Source: Streptomyces sp. A2-16
GTDB taxonomy: Bacteria > Actinomycetota > Actinomycetes > Streptomycetales > Streptomycetaceae
Assembly (NCBI RefSeq): GCF_018128905.1
Contig: NZ_CP063808.1
Location: 7,874,001-7,938,000 of the forward strand
Length of the DNA stretch: 64,000 nucleotides
Reading direction: 5' to 3'
In this document: positions 33,305 through 42,280 of the stretch, piece by piece
Position numbering within the stretch: the first letter of the stretch is position 1
Layout: each line of letters opens with the position of its first letter
Program-made: the position numbers and the translations under genes
Notes under the pieces: model-generated
Databases searched by the model: none
The model's input: the letters and a program-made list of their open reading frames with translations, nothing else
Told to the model about the DNA's origin: nothing

Positions 33305-34585
33305 GTGAGCCCGACCAATCGCACCGTGGTCGTCACCGGTATCGGCGCAACCACACCGCTGGGTGGCGACGCAGCCTCTACCTGGGAGGGTCTGGTCGCC
33401 GGCAAGTCCGGCGTCAAGCCCCTGGAGCAGGAATGGGCCGCTGACCAGGCGGTCCGCATCGCCGCGCAGATCGCGGTGGAACCGACCGAGGTCATTCCCC
33501 GGCCGCAGGCCCGGCGTCTGGACCGCTCGGCGCAGTTCGCGCTGGTCGCGGCCAAGGAAGCCTGGGCCGACGCCGGTTTCGAGGGCAAGGCCGGCGAGGA
33601 CGGCTCGGTCGGCGAGGTCGACCCGGACCGTCTCGGCGCCGTCATCGCCTCCGGCATCGGCGGTGTCACGACCCTGCTCGACCAGTACGACGTGCTCAAG
33701 GAGAAGGGCGTCCGCCGCGTCTCCCCGCACACCGTGCCGATGCTGATGCCCAACAGCCCCTCCGCCAACGTGGGTCTGCTCGTCGGCGCCCGCGCCGGTG
33801 TGCACACCCCGGTCTCCGCCTGCGCCTCGGGCGCCGAGGCCATCGGCTACGCCATCGAGATGATCCGTACCGGCCGCGCCGACGTCGTCGTCGCCGGTGG
33901 CACGGAGGCGGCGATCCACCCGCTGCCCATCGCCGCGTTCGGCAACATGATGGCGATGTCCAAGAACAACGAGAACCCCGAGGGCGCCTCGCGTCCCTAC
34001 GACGTGGCCCGCGACGGCTTCGTCCTCGGCGAGGGTGCCGGTGTCGTCGTCCTGGAGTCCGCCGAGCACGCCGCCAAGCGCGGTGCGCGGGTGTACGCCG
34101 AGGCCGTCGGGCAGGGCATCTCCGCCGACGCCCACGACATCGTGCAGCCGGAGCCGGAGGGCCGCGGCATCTCGCACGCCCTGCAGAACCTGCTGGACCG
34201 CACCGACCTGAACCCGGCGGAGATCGTGCACGTCAACGCGCACGCCACGTCGACCCCGGCCGGTGACATCGCCGAGCTCAAGGCGCTGCGCAAGGTCTTC
34301 GGCGACGACACGGACCACATGGCCGTGTCCGCCACCAAGTCGATGACGGGTCACCTGCTGGGTGGTGCCGGTGGTGTGGAGACGGTCGCCACCGTCCTCG
34401 CCCTGTACCACCGGGTGGCTCCGCCGACCATCAACGTCGAGAACCTCGACCCGGAGGCGGAGGCCAACGCCGACGTCGTCCGCGGCGAGGCCCGCAAGCT
34501 GCCCGTGGAGGGCCGTATCGCCGCGCTGAACGACTCGTTCGGCTTCGGCGGGCACAACGTCGTACTGGCCTTCCGTACGGTCTGA
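33305..34585 (+). CDS. fabF: 3-oxoacyl-ACP synthase II
   Basis: 426 residues. The start is a GTG with GGAG about 11 nt upstream. Catalytic residues are Cys173 in PVSACASGAEA, His in VNAHATSTPAGD and His in KSMTGHLLGGAG. It elongates acyl-ACP with malonyl-ACP. The complete, intact Cys/His/His set and the fasR-fabD-fabH-acpP context make it primary-metabolism FabF rather than a type II polyketide ketosynthase. A 34-bp terminator follows. Confidence 0.97.
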   Translation: MSPTNRTVVVTGIGATTPLGGDAASTWEGLVAGKSGVKPLEQEWAADQAVRIAAQIAVEPTEVIPRPQARRLDRSAQFALVAAKEAWADAGFEGKAGEDGSVGEVDPDRLGAVIASGIGGVTTLLDQYDVLKEKGVRRVSPHTVPMLMPNSPSANVGLLVGARAGVHTPVSACASGAEAIGYAIEMIRTGRADVVVAGGTEAAIHPLPIAAFGNMMAMSKNNENPEGASRPYDVARDGFVLGEGAGVVVLESAEHAAKRGARVYAEAVGQGISADAHDIVQPEPEGRGISHALQNLLDRTDLNPAEIVHVNAHATSTPAGDIAELKALRKVFGDDTDHMAVSATKSMTGHLLGGAGGVETVATVLALYHRVAPPTINVENLDPEAEANADVVRGEARKLPVEGRIAALNDSFGFGGHNVVLAFRTV

Positions 34586-34603
34586 GAATCGTCTGTACGC
34601 AAC

Positions 34604-34637
34604 TGAGGGGCCCCCACCGGTCGGTGGGGGCCCCTCA
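34604..34637. terminator. Bidirectional terminator between fabF and DUF3145
   Basis: A perfect 16-bp stem (TGAGGGGCCCCCACCG and its complement) with a 2-nt loop is centred between the convergent fabF and DUF3145 stops. Confidence 0.85.
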
Positions 34638-34651
34638 TGTGTACGGAGAGC

Positions 34652-35146
34652 TCAGACGACCTGGTGCAGCCAGCGGACCGGGGCGCCCTCGCCGGCGTAC
34701 CTGAACGGCTCCAGCTCGTCGTCCCACGGCTTGCCGAGGAGTTTCGCGAGCTCCGCCTCCAGGTCCGTCTCGCCGCGCTGTGAGCGGGTCAGGGCCGCCC
34801 GCAGACGGTCCTCCGGGATCAGGATGTCGCCGTGGATGCCGGTGACGGCGTGGAAGATGCCGAGTTCCGGTGTGCAGCTGTAGCGCTCGCCCTCGGCGGT
34901 GGGGCAGGGCTCGGCCGTGACCTCGAAGCGCAGCAGGTGCCAGCCTCTGAGCGCGGAGGCGAGCTTGGAGGCCGTGCCCACCTCGCCCTTCCAGGAGAAC
35001 TCCGAGCGCCAGGTGCCCGGGGCGGCCGGCTGCCGGATCCAGTCGAGGTTGACGCGCGTGCCGAGCACCCCGGCGATCGCCCACTCGACGTGCGGGCACA
35101 GCGCGCGCGGCGCGGAGTGCACGTACAGAACTCCACGTGTCGTCAC
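34652..35146 (-). CDS. DUF3145 family protein
   Basis: 164 residues starting with a GTG that has a perfect GGAGGT site upstream. Sequence features: TTRGVLYVHSAPRALCPHVEWA near the start, WxxQP, and RYSCTPELGIFHAVTGIHGD. This is DUF3145, an actinobacterial family often found next to fab genes. Function unknown; no catalytic signature is evident beyond conserved Cys, His and Trp. Confidence 0.88.
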   Translation of the reverse strand: MTTRGVLYVHSAPRALCPHVEWAIAGVLGTRVNLDWIRQPAAPGTWRSEFSWKGEVGTASKLASALRGWHLLRFEVTAEPCPTAEGERYSCTPELGIFHAVTGIHGDILIPEDRLRAALTRSQRGETDLEAELAKLLGKPWDDELEPFRYAGEGAPVRWLHQVV

Positions 35147-35396
35147 CGGGACCTCCGGGCAGAGCGGGACAAGTCTTGCTGGCTGGTGTGGCGGCGATGG
35201 CAGGCAGCCACGTTGATGGCGAGGCTACCGTGCGGCGGCGCAAGGAGTGTGACGTACCGTCGGTCCCGATGCCCCGAAACGCCCGCCATTCACCCGGCAG
35301 GACGCTAGTACGGGTGCCGATCGTTCCCTCGGGGCCACCGGGAACTCTCGTGCGTTGTTATGAGAGGACCACCATTTCACGAGGGGAACACCACGG

Positions 35397-36281
35397 ATGC
35401 GGAAGCAGGGCCACCGCTCGCGGGCCGTCGTCGCCGTCCTGACGGCGGCTCTGGTGGGCGCAGCCGGCTGTGACGCCGTGGGGGGCGACTCGGCGGCGCC
35501 GACCCAGAAGCCCAAGCCCTCGCCCAGGGCCACATCGGCGTGGAACAGCAAGCCCGGGTCGATCGCCGCGGTCGGCGACTCCATCACCCGCGGTTTCGAC
35601 GCCTGCGGGATCCTCAAGGACTGCCCCGACGTCTCCTGGGCCACCGGCGGCAGCACCCAGGTCGACTCGCTCGCCGTACGGCTGCTGGGGCGGGCGAGGG
35701 CGGCGGAGCGCAGCTGGAACTACGCGGTGTCCGGGGCGCGGATGGCCGACCTGTCCGCGCAGATGACACAAGCGGCCTCGCACACACCGGCGCTGGTCAC
35801 GGTGATGGTGGGCGCCAACGACGCCTGCCGTGACTCCACGGCGGCGATGACCTCGGTGTCCGACTTCCGGGCCGGCTTCGAGGACGCGCTGAGCGTGCTG
35901 CACAGGAAGGCGCCCAAGGCGCAGGTGTACGTGGCGAGCGTGCCCAACCTCAAGCGGCTGTGGTCCGAGGGCCGTACCAATGCGCTGGGCAAGCAGGTGT
36001 GGAAGCTGGGCGTGTGCCCGTCGATGCTGGCCGACCCGGACTCCCTGGACGCGGCGGCGACCGAGCGGCGGGACACCGTGCAGGAGCGGGTGGAGGCCTA
36101 CAACTCCGTGCTGAAGCAGGTGTGCGCCCAGGAGGAGCGGTGCCGGTACGACGGGGGCGCGGTGTACGCCTACCGGTTCGGCACCGACCAGCTCAGTCAC
36201 TGGGACTGGTTCCATCCGAGTGTGAACGGACAGGCGCGGCTGGCGGAGATCGCATACCGCAAGGTCAGGTCCGTGACCTAA
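35397..36281 (+). CDS. SGNH-hydrolase lipoprotein
   Basis: 294 residues. The signal peptide ends in the lipobox GAAGC (Cys near 25), followed by a Pro/Lys-rich linker. SGNH blocks: GDSITRG (catalytic Ser), a Gly in VSGARM, GANDAC (Asn) and DWFHPSVNGQ (Asp and His). Probably an extracellular esterase or deacetylase acting on carbohydrate or cell-wall material. A GAGGGG site lies 11 nt before the ATG. It sits 10 bp upstream of the aldose epimerase, which has its own -10 inside this gene's stop. Confidence 0.9.
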   Translation: MRKQGHRSRAVVAVLTAALVGAAGCDAVGGDSAAPTQKPKPSPRATSAWNSKPGSIAAVGDSITRGFDACGILKDCPDVSWATGGSTQVDSLAVRLLGRARAAERSWNYAVSGARMADLSAQMTQAASHTPALVTVMVGANDACRDSTAAMTSVSDFRAGFEDALSVLHRKAPKAQVYVASVPNLKRLWSEGRTNALGKQVWKLGVCPSMLADPDSLDAAATERRDTVQERVEAYNSVLKQVCAQEERCRYDGGAVYAYRFGTDQLSHWDWFHPSVNGQARLAEIAYRKVRSVT

Positions 36282-36291
36282 AGTTCCGCAC

Positions 36292-37263
36292 ATGAACGAA
36301 CTCTTCGCCACACTTTCCGACGGCACCCCGGTTCACCGCTGGACCCTGGAGCGCGCGGGTGTCCGCGTGCGGATCCTGTCGTACGGCGGGATCGTGCAGT
36401 CGGTGGAGATCCCGGACCGGGACGGGCGGACCGCGGACGTGGTGCTGGGGTTCCCCGGGCTGGACGGGTACCTGGAGCACCCCGGTCCCTATCTGGGCGC
36501 CTTCATCGGGCGGTACGCGAACCGGATCGCGGGCGGCCGTTTCGAGCTGGACGGGCTGACGTACGCGCTGGCGCCCAACAACGCGCCCAACTCCCTGCAC
36601 GGCGGCGACCACGGCTTCGACAAGCGGGTGTGGGACATGGAGCCCGCCGGTGCCCACGGGGTGCGGCTGAGCCGGGTCAGCCCGCACGGCGAGGAGGGCT
36701 TTCCGGGGCGTCTCGAGGTCTCGGGGACGTACAGCCTCGACGAGTCGGGTGCGCTGCGGATCTCGTACGAGGCGGTCACCGACGCGCCGACCGTCGTCAA
36801 CCTGACCAACCACAGCTACTTCAACCTGGCCGGTTCCGGGAACGCGGGCGGGCACGAACTGCGGATCGACGCCTCCCGGTTCACCCCGGTCGACGCGGAC
36901 CTGATCCCGACGGGAGTCGAGGAGGTCGCGGACACCCGGTTCGACTTCCGTCAGGGGCGCAAGGTCGGCGCGGGCTACGACCACAACTTCGTGCTCGACA
37001 AGGGGATCACCGAGGAGGCCGTCCAGGTCGCCGAGTTGTACGACCCCGCGTCCGGGCGGGTGCTGACGGTGGCGACCACCGAGCCGGGGCTCCAGCTGTA
37101 CACCGCGGACCATCTGCCCGAGCCCTTCGCCCCGGGCGACGGCATCGCGCTGGAGACCCAGCACTTCCCCGACTCCCCCAACCGGCCGGAGTTCCCGAGC
37201 ACGGTCCTGCGGCCGGGCAAGGTGTACCGCTCGGAGACGGTGTACGGCTTCGGCACGCGGTAG
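36292..37263 (+). CDS. galM: Aldose 1-epimerase
   Basis: 323 residues with the galactose mutarotase fold. Signatures: RYANRIAGG, NSLHGGDHGFDKRVW (His), TNHSYFNLAG (His) and ETQHFPDSPNRPEFPS (catalytic Glu region). It interconverts alpha and beta anomers of hexoses for uptake and metabolism. TAAAGT (36279-36284) overlaps the previous stop and lies 7 nt before the ATG, so an internal leaderless promoter is likely. Confidence 0.94.
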   Translation: MNELFATLSDGTPVHRWTLERAGVRVRILSYGGIVQSVEIPDRDGRTADVVLGFPGLDGYLEHPGPYLGAFIGRYANRIAGGRFELDGLTYALAPNNAPNSLHGGDHGFDKRVWDMEPAGAHGVRLSRVSPHGEEGFPGRLEVSGTYSLDESGALRISYEAVTDAPTVVNLTNHSYFNLAGSGNAGGHELRIDASRFTPVDADLIPTGVEEVADTRFDFRQGRKVGAGYDHNFVLDKGITEEAVQVAELYDPASGRVLTVATTEPGLQLYTADHLPEPFAPGDGIALETQHFPDSPNRPEFPSTVLRPGKVYRSETVYGFGTR

Positions 37264-37272
37264 GAACGCACG

Positions 37273-37308
37273 AGCCCCGGCCCAGGGGTCAGGTCCCGGG
37301 CCGGGGCT
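37273..37308. terminator. Bidirectional terminator, galM / beta-glucosidase
   Basis: An 11-bp perfect stem AGCCCCGGCCC/GGGCCGGGGCT around a 14-nt loop sits between the two convergent stops. Confidence 0.8.
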
Positions 37309-37336
37309 GCTCATGGGAGGGCTCTGCCCCCTGGGA

Positions 37337-39784
37337 TCAGACGTTAATCGTCACGGTGACCCGGCGGTCCCCGATCGAGCGCCCCACCTGGAGTTCGTAC
37401 GAACCCTTCACATACGACCACGACGAGGACTTCTCGTCCCAGATCTCGAAGGCCCGGCGCGGGATCTCCACGGTGACCTCGACGCTCTCGCCGGGTCCGG
37501 CCTCCACCCCCGCGAATCCCGCGAGCCGGCGGGCCGGGCGCTCGGCGTCGGGTTCGGCGGGCGCCAGGTAGACCTGGACGACCTCGCGGCCCGCGCGATC
37601 ACCGGAGTTGCGCAGCCGGACCCGGACGGTGGTGCCCCGGACCTCGACGGACTCGTAGGTCCAGTCGGTGTAGCCGAGGCCGTGGCCGAAGGGGTAGGCC
37701 GGGGTGCGGCCCTCCTTCTCCCAGGCCGTGTACCCGATGAAGACGCCCTCGTCGTAAGGGAGTTCGCCGTTCTCGGGGGTGACCCGGGTGACCGGGGCGT
37801 CGGCCAGGGTGCCCCAGGTGGTGGGGAGCCGGCCGCCGGGCTCGTGGGCGCCGGTGAGCACGTCGGCGAGGGCCGCGCCGCCCTCCTGGCCGGGGAACCA
37901 GCCGAGCAGGACGGCGGCGACGTCCTCGCGCCAGGGCAGCTCCACCGGGGAGCCGGAGTTGACGACCACGACCGTGTTCGGGTTGGCGGCGGCGACCGCC
38001 CGGACCAGTTCGTCCTGGCGGCCCGGCAGTGCGAGGTCCTTGCGGTCGTAGCCCTCGGACTCGACGCGCTCGGTGGTGGCGACCACGACGACGGCGGTGT
38101 CGGCGGCGCGGGCGGCCTCGACGGCCTCGGCGATCAGTTCGTCGGGGTCGCGCCGGGGGTCCTGGTGGGCGAGGGTGAAGGTGATGACCTTCATCGGGGC
38201 GTCCTCGGGGAGGACGACGGCGTGGGTCAGCGAGACCTCGACCGGCTCGCCCGCGGTCAGTTCGACCTGGGCGCGGGGCTCGGGGGCGCCGAAGAAGGTG
38301 ACGAAGGGGTCGTCCTCATCGGTGCGCTGGACGTCGTCGTAGTACGTCGTGCCGTCGACGGCCAGCCTGAACGCGCCCAGTCCCTTGATGCCGAAGGTGT
38401 GCGTGCCGCTCTCGCGCGGGATGAGGGTGCCGGTCACCTCCACGGTGTGCAGGCGGTCGTGGGTGACGCCTTCGGGCAGGTCCGAACCCATCCACTGGAT
38501 GTGGCCGTTGGGCACCGAGGCCGTGCCGATGACCTCCCCGGCCGTGTCCCGGCAGACCGCCGTGAGGTCGAACCCCTTGTCCGCGACGGCGAGTTCGGTG
38601 TTGGGGTCGGCGCCGACGGCGTAGCTGAGGGTGCCCTCGGGGAGGGCGGCGGTGAGGCCGTCGAGCGGGGAGACGATCCGGTCCGGGAAGACGGTGGCGG
38701 AGCCGCCGCCGAGGACCCGGGCGTCGCGGGCGGCGGCGCCGATGAGGGCGACGGTGCCCTGCCGCAGGGGCAACGCCCCCTGGTTGCGGACCAGCACGAA
38801 GGCGCGGCGGGCGATCTCTCGGGCCAGCGCCTCGCCGTCGACGGGCGGGGGCAGTTCGGTGACGGCCGGCTCGGCGCCGTCCAGGATGCCGACGCGGGCG
38901 GCGAGCCGCAGCACATTGCGCACGGCCGTGTCCACCGCGCTCTCCTCGACCTCGCCGTCCCTGACCGCCCGGGCGAGGGCCTCGCCGTAGACGGTCGTCG
39001 GGCCGGGCATGGCGACGTCGAGGCCGCCCTCGATGGCGGCCTTGGTGGAGCGGGCGGCCATCCAGTCGGAGACGTTGTAGCCGTCGAAGCCCCATTCGCC
39101 GCGCAGGACTTCGTTGACCAGGTGGTGGTGCTCGGTCATGGTCGTGCCGTTGACCGTGTTGTACGCGGTCATGATGCCCCACGGGTGGGCGTTCTCGACG
39201 ATGTGCTCGAAGGGCGCCAGATACAGCTCGCGCAGGGCGCGTTCGGAGACCAGGTTGTTCACCGTGAAGCGGTCGGTCTCGGCGTCGTTGGCGACGAAGT
39301 GCTTGACGGTGGTGCCGACTCCGCCCTCCTGTACGCCGGTGACGTACCCGGCGCCGATCCGTCCCGTCAGGTACGGGTCCTCGCTGTAGGCCTCGAAGTG
39401 GCGGCCGCCGAGCGGGGACCGGTGGAGGTTGACGGTGGGGGCGAGCAGGACGTGGACGCCCTTGCGGCGGGCTTCCTGGGCGAGCAGCACGCCTGCGCGG
39501 CGGGCGAGGGCGGGGTCCCAGGTGGCGGCCAGCGCGGTCGGGGAGGGCAGGGCGATCGACGGGTCGTCGGCGCTCCAGCGCACGCCCCGGACGCCGATCG
39601 GGCCGTCGGACATGACGAGGGAGGCCAGGCCGATCTCGGGGAGCGCGGGCAGGGTCCACATGTCCTGGCCGGCGAGGAGCCTCGCCTTGGCCTCGACGTC
39701 GAGCCCGGCGAGCGCCGCCTCGACGGCCGCCTCGCGAGCCCGGTCGGCGGGGGTGGTGCCCTGGGGTCCCTCGGGTGCCGCCAT
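37337..39784 (-). CDS. GH3 beta-glucosidase with inserted PA14 domain
   Basis: 815 residues from the ATG at 39784 (GAGGAGG upstream). The GH3 N-terminal barrel has the catalytic Asp240 in GFDGYNVSDWM. The alpha/beta C-terminal domain is interrupted near residues 390-520 by a PA14 domain (SGTHTFGIKGLGAFRLAVDG), and a fibronectin-III-like domain follows (about 715-800). There is no signal peptide, so it acts on imported oligosaccharides such as cellobiose or glycosides. It is divergent from a TetR gene that probably regulates it. Confidence 0.94.
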   Translation of the reverse strand: MAAPEGPQGTTPADRAREAAVEAALAGLDVEAKARLLAGQDMWTLPALPEIGLASLVMSDGPIGVRGVRWSADDPSIALPSPTALAATWDPALARRAGVLLAQEARRKGVHVLLAPTVNLHRSPLGGRHFEAYSEDPYLTGRIGAGYVTGVQEGGVGTTVKHFVANDAETDRFTVNNLVSERALRELYLAPFEHIVENAHPWGIMTAYNTVNGTTMTEHHHLVNEVLRGEWGFDGYNVSDWMAARSTKAAIEGGLDVAMPGPTTVYGEALARAVRDGEVEESAVDTAVRNVLRLAARVGILDGAEPAVTELPPPVDGEALAREIARRAFVLVRNQGALPLRQGTVALIGAAARDARVLGGGSATVFPDRIVSPLDGLTAALPEGTLSYAVGADPNTELAVADKGFDLTAVCRDTAGEVIGTASVPNGHIQWMGSDLPEGVTHDRLHTVEVTGTLIPRESGTHTFGIKGLGAFRLAVDGTTYYDDVQRTDEDDPFVTFFGAPEPRAQVELTAGEPVEVSLTHAVVLPEDAPMKVITFTLAHQDPRRDPDELIAEAVEAARAADTAVVVVATTERVESEGYDRKDLALPGRQDELVRAVAAANPNTVVVVNSGSPVELPWREDVAAVLLGWFPGQEGGAALADVLTGAHEPGGRLPTTWGTLADAPVTRVTPENGELPYDEGVFIGYTAWEKEGRTPAYPFGHGLGYTDWTYESVEVRGTTVRVRLRNSGDRAGREVVQVYLAPAEPDAERPARRLAGFAGVEAGPGESVEVTVEIPRRAFEIWDEKSSSWSYVKGSYELQVGRSIGDRRVTVTINV

Positions 39785-39905
39785 GGCGGTGCCTCCTCGT
39801 TGACGTCCGTGCGGTCCTCTCATCGTGCATCCGTTGCCTGGTGAGCGGTAGGTTTCGTTATCTTGCTGTTATATTCGGGTGGTCGGGATGCCGTACGGTG
39901 ACGCC

Positions 39906-40469
39906 ATGAGCGCCAGGACCAGAAGCGAGGAGCGCCGGGCCGAGATCGTCCGGGCGGCCCTGGAGGTCATCGCCGAGCGCGGCTACCGGGGCGCGAGCCT
40001 GGCCGCGGTGGCCGAACGGGTCGGGCTGACCCAGCAGGGGCTGCTGCACCACTTCCCGACCAAGGACGCGCTGCTGGTCGCGGTGCTGGAGGAGCGGGAC
40101 AAGTGGGACGCCGTGCCGAACGGCAGCTGGCGGGTCGACCTGCTCACCTCCCTCGTCGAGTACAACGCCATGCGGCCGGGCATCATCCAGACCTTCTCGG
40201 CGCTGCTCGGCGAGAGCGTGACGGAGGGACATCCGGCGCGGGAGTACTTCACCGACCGCTACACCCGGGTGCGCGCGTCGATGGCGGTGGCGCTGCGCGC
40301 CGAGTACGGCGACCGCCTGCCGAACGGGCTGAGCCCGGAACGCACCGCGCCCCTGCTGATCGCGGTCATGGACGGCCTGCAGTACCAGTGGCTCCTGGAC
40401 CCCGAGGCCGTGGACATGCCGGAGGCGTTCCGGGACTTCATGCGGCTGCTGGGCGAGCCCGTGGAGTGA
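39906..40469 (+). CDS. TetR-family regulator next to beta-glucosidase
   Basis: 187 residues. The DNA-binding part is AERGYRGASLAAVAERVGLTQQGLLHHFPTK, followed by the TetR_C domain, which contains a long helix DFMRLLG near the end. TACGGT (39894-39899) lies 6 nt before the ATG (leaderless). The 121-bp divergent region to the GH3 gene should contain its operator; AT-rich DNA at 39850-39880 is the likely place, but I see no clear palindrome. Similar TetR-GH3 pairs occur in Streptomyces. Confidence 0.9.
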   Translation: MSARTRSEERRAEIVRAALEVIAERGYRGASLAAVAERVGLTQQGLLHHFPTKDALLVAVLEERDKWDAVPNGSWRVDLLTSLVEYNAMRPGIIQTFSALLGESVTEGHPAREYFTDRYTRVRASMAVALRAEYGDRLPNGLSPERTAPLLIAVMDGLQYQWLLDPEAVDMPEAFRDFMRLLGEPVE

Positions 40470-40472
40470 GGG

Positions 40473-40808
40473 TCACTGGTCCCAGGCGACGGCCAGCGCC
40501 TTGCTCACCCCGCAGACAAGGGCGAGGGCGAGCGCCCGGACAGGGGCTCCGGCGGCGAACAGGGCGAGCACGCCCGCACCGAACCAGAGCACCTCGAAGC
40601 CCACGCGACCGGCCCCCCTCGTCTTGTACTTCGCACGCGGCGAGCCGAACAGCGCCCACGACGCGACGAGTACGGCGGGCGCCGCGAGACCGAGCGGCCA
40701 GGACACGGTGAAGCCCCAGTACGCGGCAGCCGCCGGCGCGCCGAGCTCGACGAGCTCGACGAGGAAGAGAACGACCGAGTTGGCTGCCTTCATGGGCCGC
40801 AGCATCAC
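40473..40808 (-). CDS. YrdB/DUF2568 family membrane protein
   Basis: 111 residues with four hydrophobic segments; FLVELVELGAPAAAAYWG and FGSPRAKYK are typical of the YrdB family. The GTG start overlaps the RidA stop in GTGA; an ATG follows immediately, and another ATG sits at 40793. Function unknown. Co-translated with the RidA gene. Confidence 0.82.
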   Translation of the reverse strand: MMLRPMKAANSVVLFLVELVELGAPAAAAYWGFTVSWPLGLAAPAVLVASWALFGSPRAKYKTRGAGRVGFEVLWFGAGVLALFAAGAPVRALALALVCGVSKALAVAWDQ

Positions 40809-41194
40809 CCGGCCGCAGGCACCGCCGCCACGACTTCGATCTCTATCCGCGCCTCGGGGCGGAACAGACGGGGCACCTCGAAGGTCATGCTGGTGGGCGG
40901 GGTGCCGGTGAGGAACTCCCGTCGTACGGCGCCGTACTGCTCCAGCTCGGAGATGTCGGTGAGACAGGTGCGGATGTTGATGACGTCGGCCAGGCTCGCG
41001 CCGTGCGCCGCCAGCAGGGCGGCGAGGGTCTCGAAGACGCCCCGCGACTGTTCGGCGAGGGAGTCGCCCTCGGCGATCTGCCCGGAGACGAACAACAGGG
41101 CGCTGCCGTCGGCCTGTTCGACGCGGGCGACCTGGGAGTAGTAGGGGCTCAGCGGCTGGGGCGCGCCGGCGGGGTTGTCGAGGATGATCCGCAT
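40805..41194 (-). CDS. RidA-family protein
   Basis: 129 residues. Family features: YSQVARVEQ, LLFVSGQIA, INIRTCLTDISELEQYGAVRREFL, and the C-terminal ARIEIEVVAAV. RidA proteins hydrolyse reactive enamine/imine intermediates, but the canonical Arg of the enamine-deaminase site (in RxxxEV/CxRVEV contexts) is not clearly present, so this may be a divergent subfamily. TAGCGT (41202-41207, minus strand) is 7 nt before the ATG. Divergent from a LysR gene that probably controls it. Confidence 0.87.
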   Translation of the reverse strand: MRIILDNPAGAPQPLSPYYSQVARVEQADGSALLFVSGQIAEGDSLAEQSRGVFETLAALLAAHGASLADVINIRTCLTDISELEQYGAVRREFLTGTPPTSMTFEVPRLFRPEARIEIEVVAAVPAAG

Positions 41195-41252
41195 GACGTC
41201 GACGCTAGGTCCGCCCTTGCGGTGCGACAAGCGAATGTCCAGCATGACTGCC

Positions 41253-42206
41253 ATGCCGAATCCGCATCGCACGGGCCTTCCGCCCGACCTGGCCACCGTC
41301 TGGCTGCGGGTCTTCCTGGAGGTGGCCCGGCACGAGTCGTTCACCGTGGCCGCGCGCACCCTGGGATGGACGCAGTCGGCGGTGTCCCGGCAGATCTCCT
41401 CCCTGGAGGGCGCGTTGGGCGGGGCGCCGCTGTTCGACCGGCTGCCGAGGGGCGTCCGGCTGACGGAGGCCGGGCGGGTGCTCGTGCCGTACGCCGAGAC
41501 CGTCACCGGGGCACTGCACGCGGCCGCGGGCGAGCTGGCGTCGCTGCGTGAGGCGGCGGGCGGCCGACTGCGGTTCGGGGCGTTCCCGACGGCGGACGCG
41601 GCGCTGGTCCCGCACGCCCTCGGTGCCTTCCGGGGCCGCTATCCGAAGGTCCGGGTGACCCGTGCGGAGGGGCTGACCCCGATGTTGCTGGAGCGGCTCG
41701 CCGAGGGGCGTCTGGATCTCGCGGTGGTCTCGACGACAGGGGGTGCGCCGCTGTCGTCGTACGCACTCCACCATCTGCTCGACGAGTCGCTGTACGTCGC
41801 CGTCCCGGCCGGGCATCCGCTGGCGGACGAGGGCGGCCCGGTGCGGCTCGGGCGGCTGGCCGACGCCGACTGGATCTCCGGGAGCGCGCGTCCCGAGGGC
41901 ACGCTGCTCGACGCGGCGCTGCGGCAGGGCTTCCGACCGCGGATCGCGCATGTCGTCGGGGAGTGGACCGCCAAGCAGGGCTACGTCGCCGCCGGGCTCG
42001 GGGTGACGCTGGTGCCGGCGCTGGCCGCGGAGTCGGTGCGGCCGGACGTCGTGCTGCTGCCGGTGCTCGACGAGGGGGCTCCCGCGCGGGCGGTGTACGC
42101 GGCGGCGGTGCGGGGGCGGTCCCTGTCACCGGCCGCGGAGGCGTTCGTTCGCGCGCTGCGGGAGGCGGCCGGGCGGATTCCCCGTACGGCACCCCCCATG
42201 GCGTAG
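41253..42206 (+). CDS. LysR-family regulator
   Basis: 317 residues from the ATG at 41253; another in-frame ATG is at 41244. The winged helix is FLEVARHESFTVAARTLGWTQSAVSRQISSLEGALG, followed by the periplasmic-binding-like effector domain. The start is 58 bp from the divergent RidA start, so promoters overlap, as is usual for LysR-controlled pairs. CAGCAT 7 nt upstream may serve as a -10. Confidence 0.9.
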   Translation: MPNPHRTGLPPDLATVWLRVFLEVARHESFTVAARTLGWTQSAVSRQISSLEGALGGAPLFDRLPRGVRLTEAGRVLVPYAETVTGALHAAAGELASLREAAGGRLRFGAFPTADAALVPHALGAFRGRYPKVRVTRAEGLTPMLLERLAEGRLDLAVVSTTGGAPLSSYALHHLLDESLYVAVPAGHPLADEGGPVRLGRLADADWISGSARPEGTLLDAALRQGFRPRIAHVVGEWTAKQGYVAAGLGVTLVPALAAESVRPDVVLLPVLDEGAPARAVYAAAVRGRSLSPAAEAFVRALREAAGRIPRTAPPMA

Positions 42207-42280
42207 ACCACTGCGTCACGCGATACTGCCGTGGTCCCGCACCACTCGCGCCCCACAGCGACGGAAGGACCTGAACTCCC

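Noticed and set aside
30938..34585. Type II polyketide synthase minimal set
   Set aside because: The transacylase, KAS III, ACP and KAS II have complete fatty acid motifs, with fasR and DUF3145 beside them and no chain-length factor, cyclase or tailoring genes.
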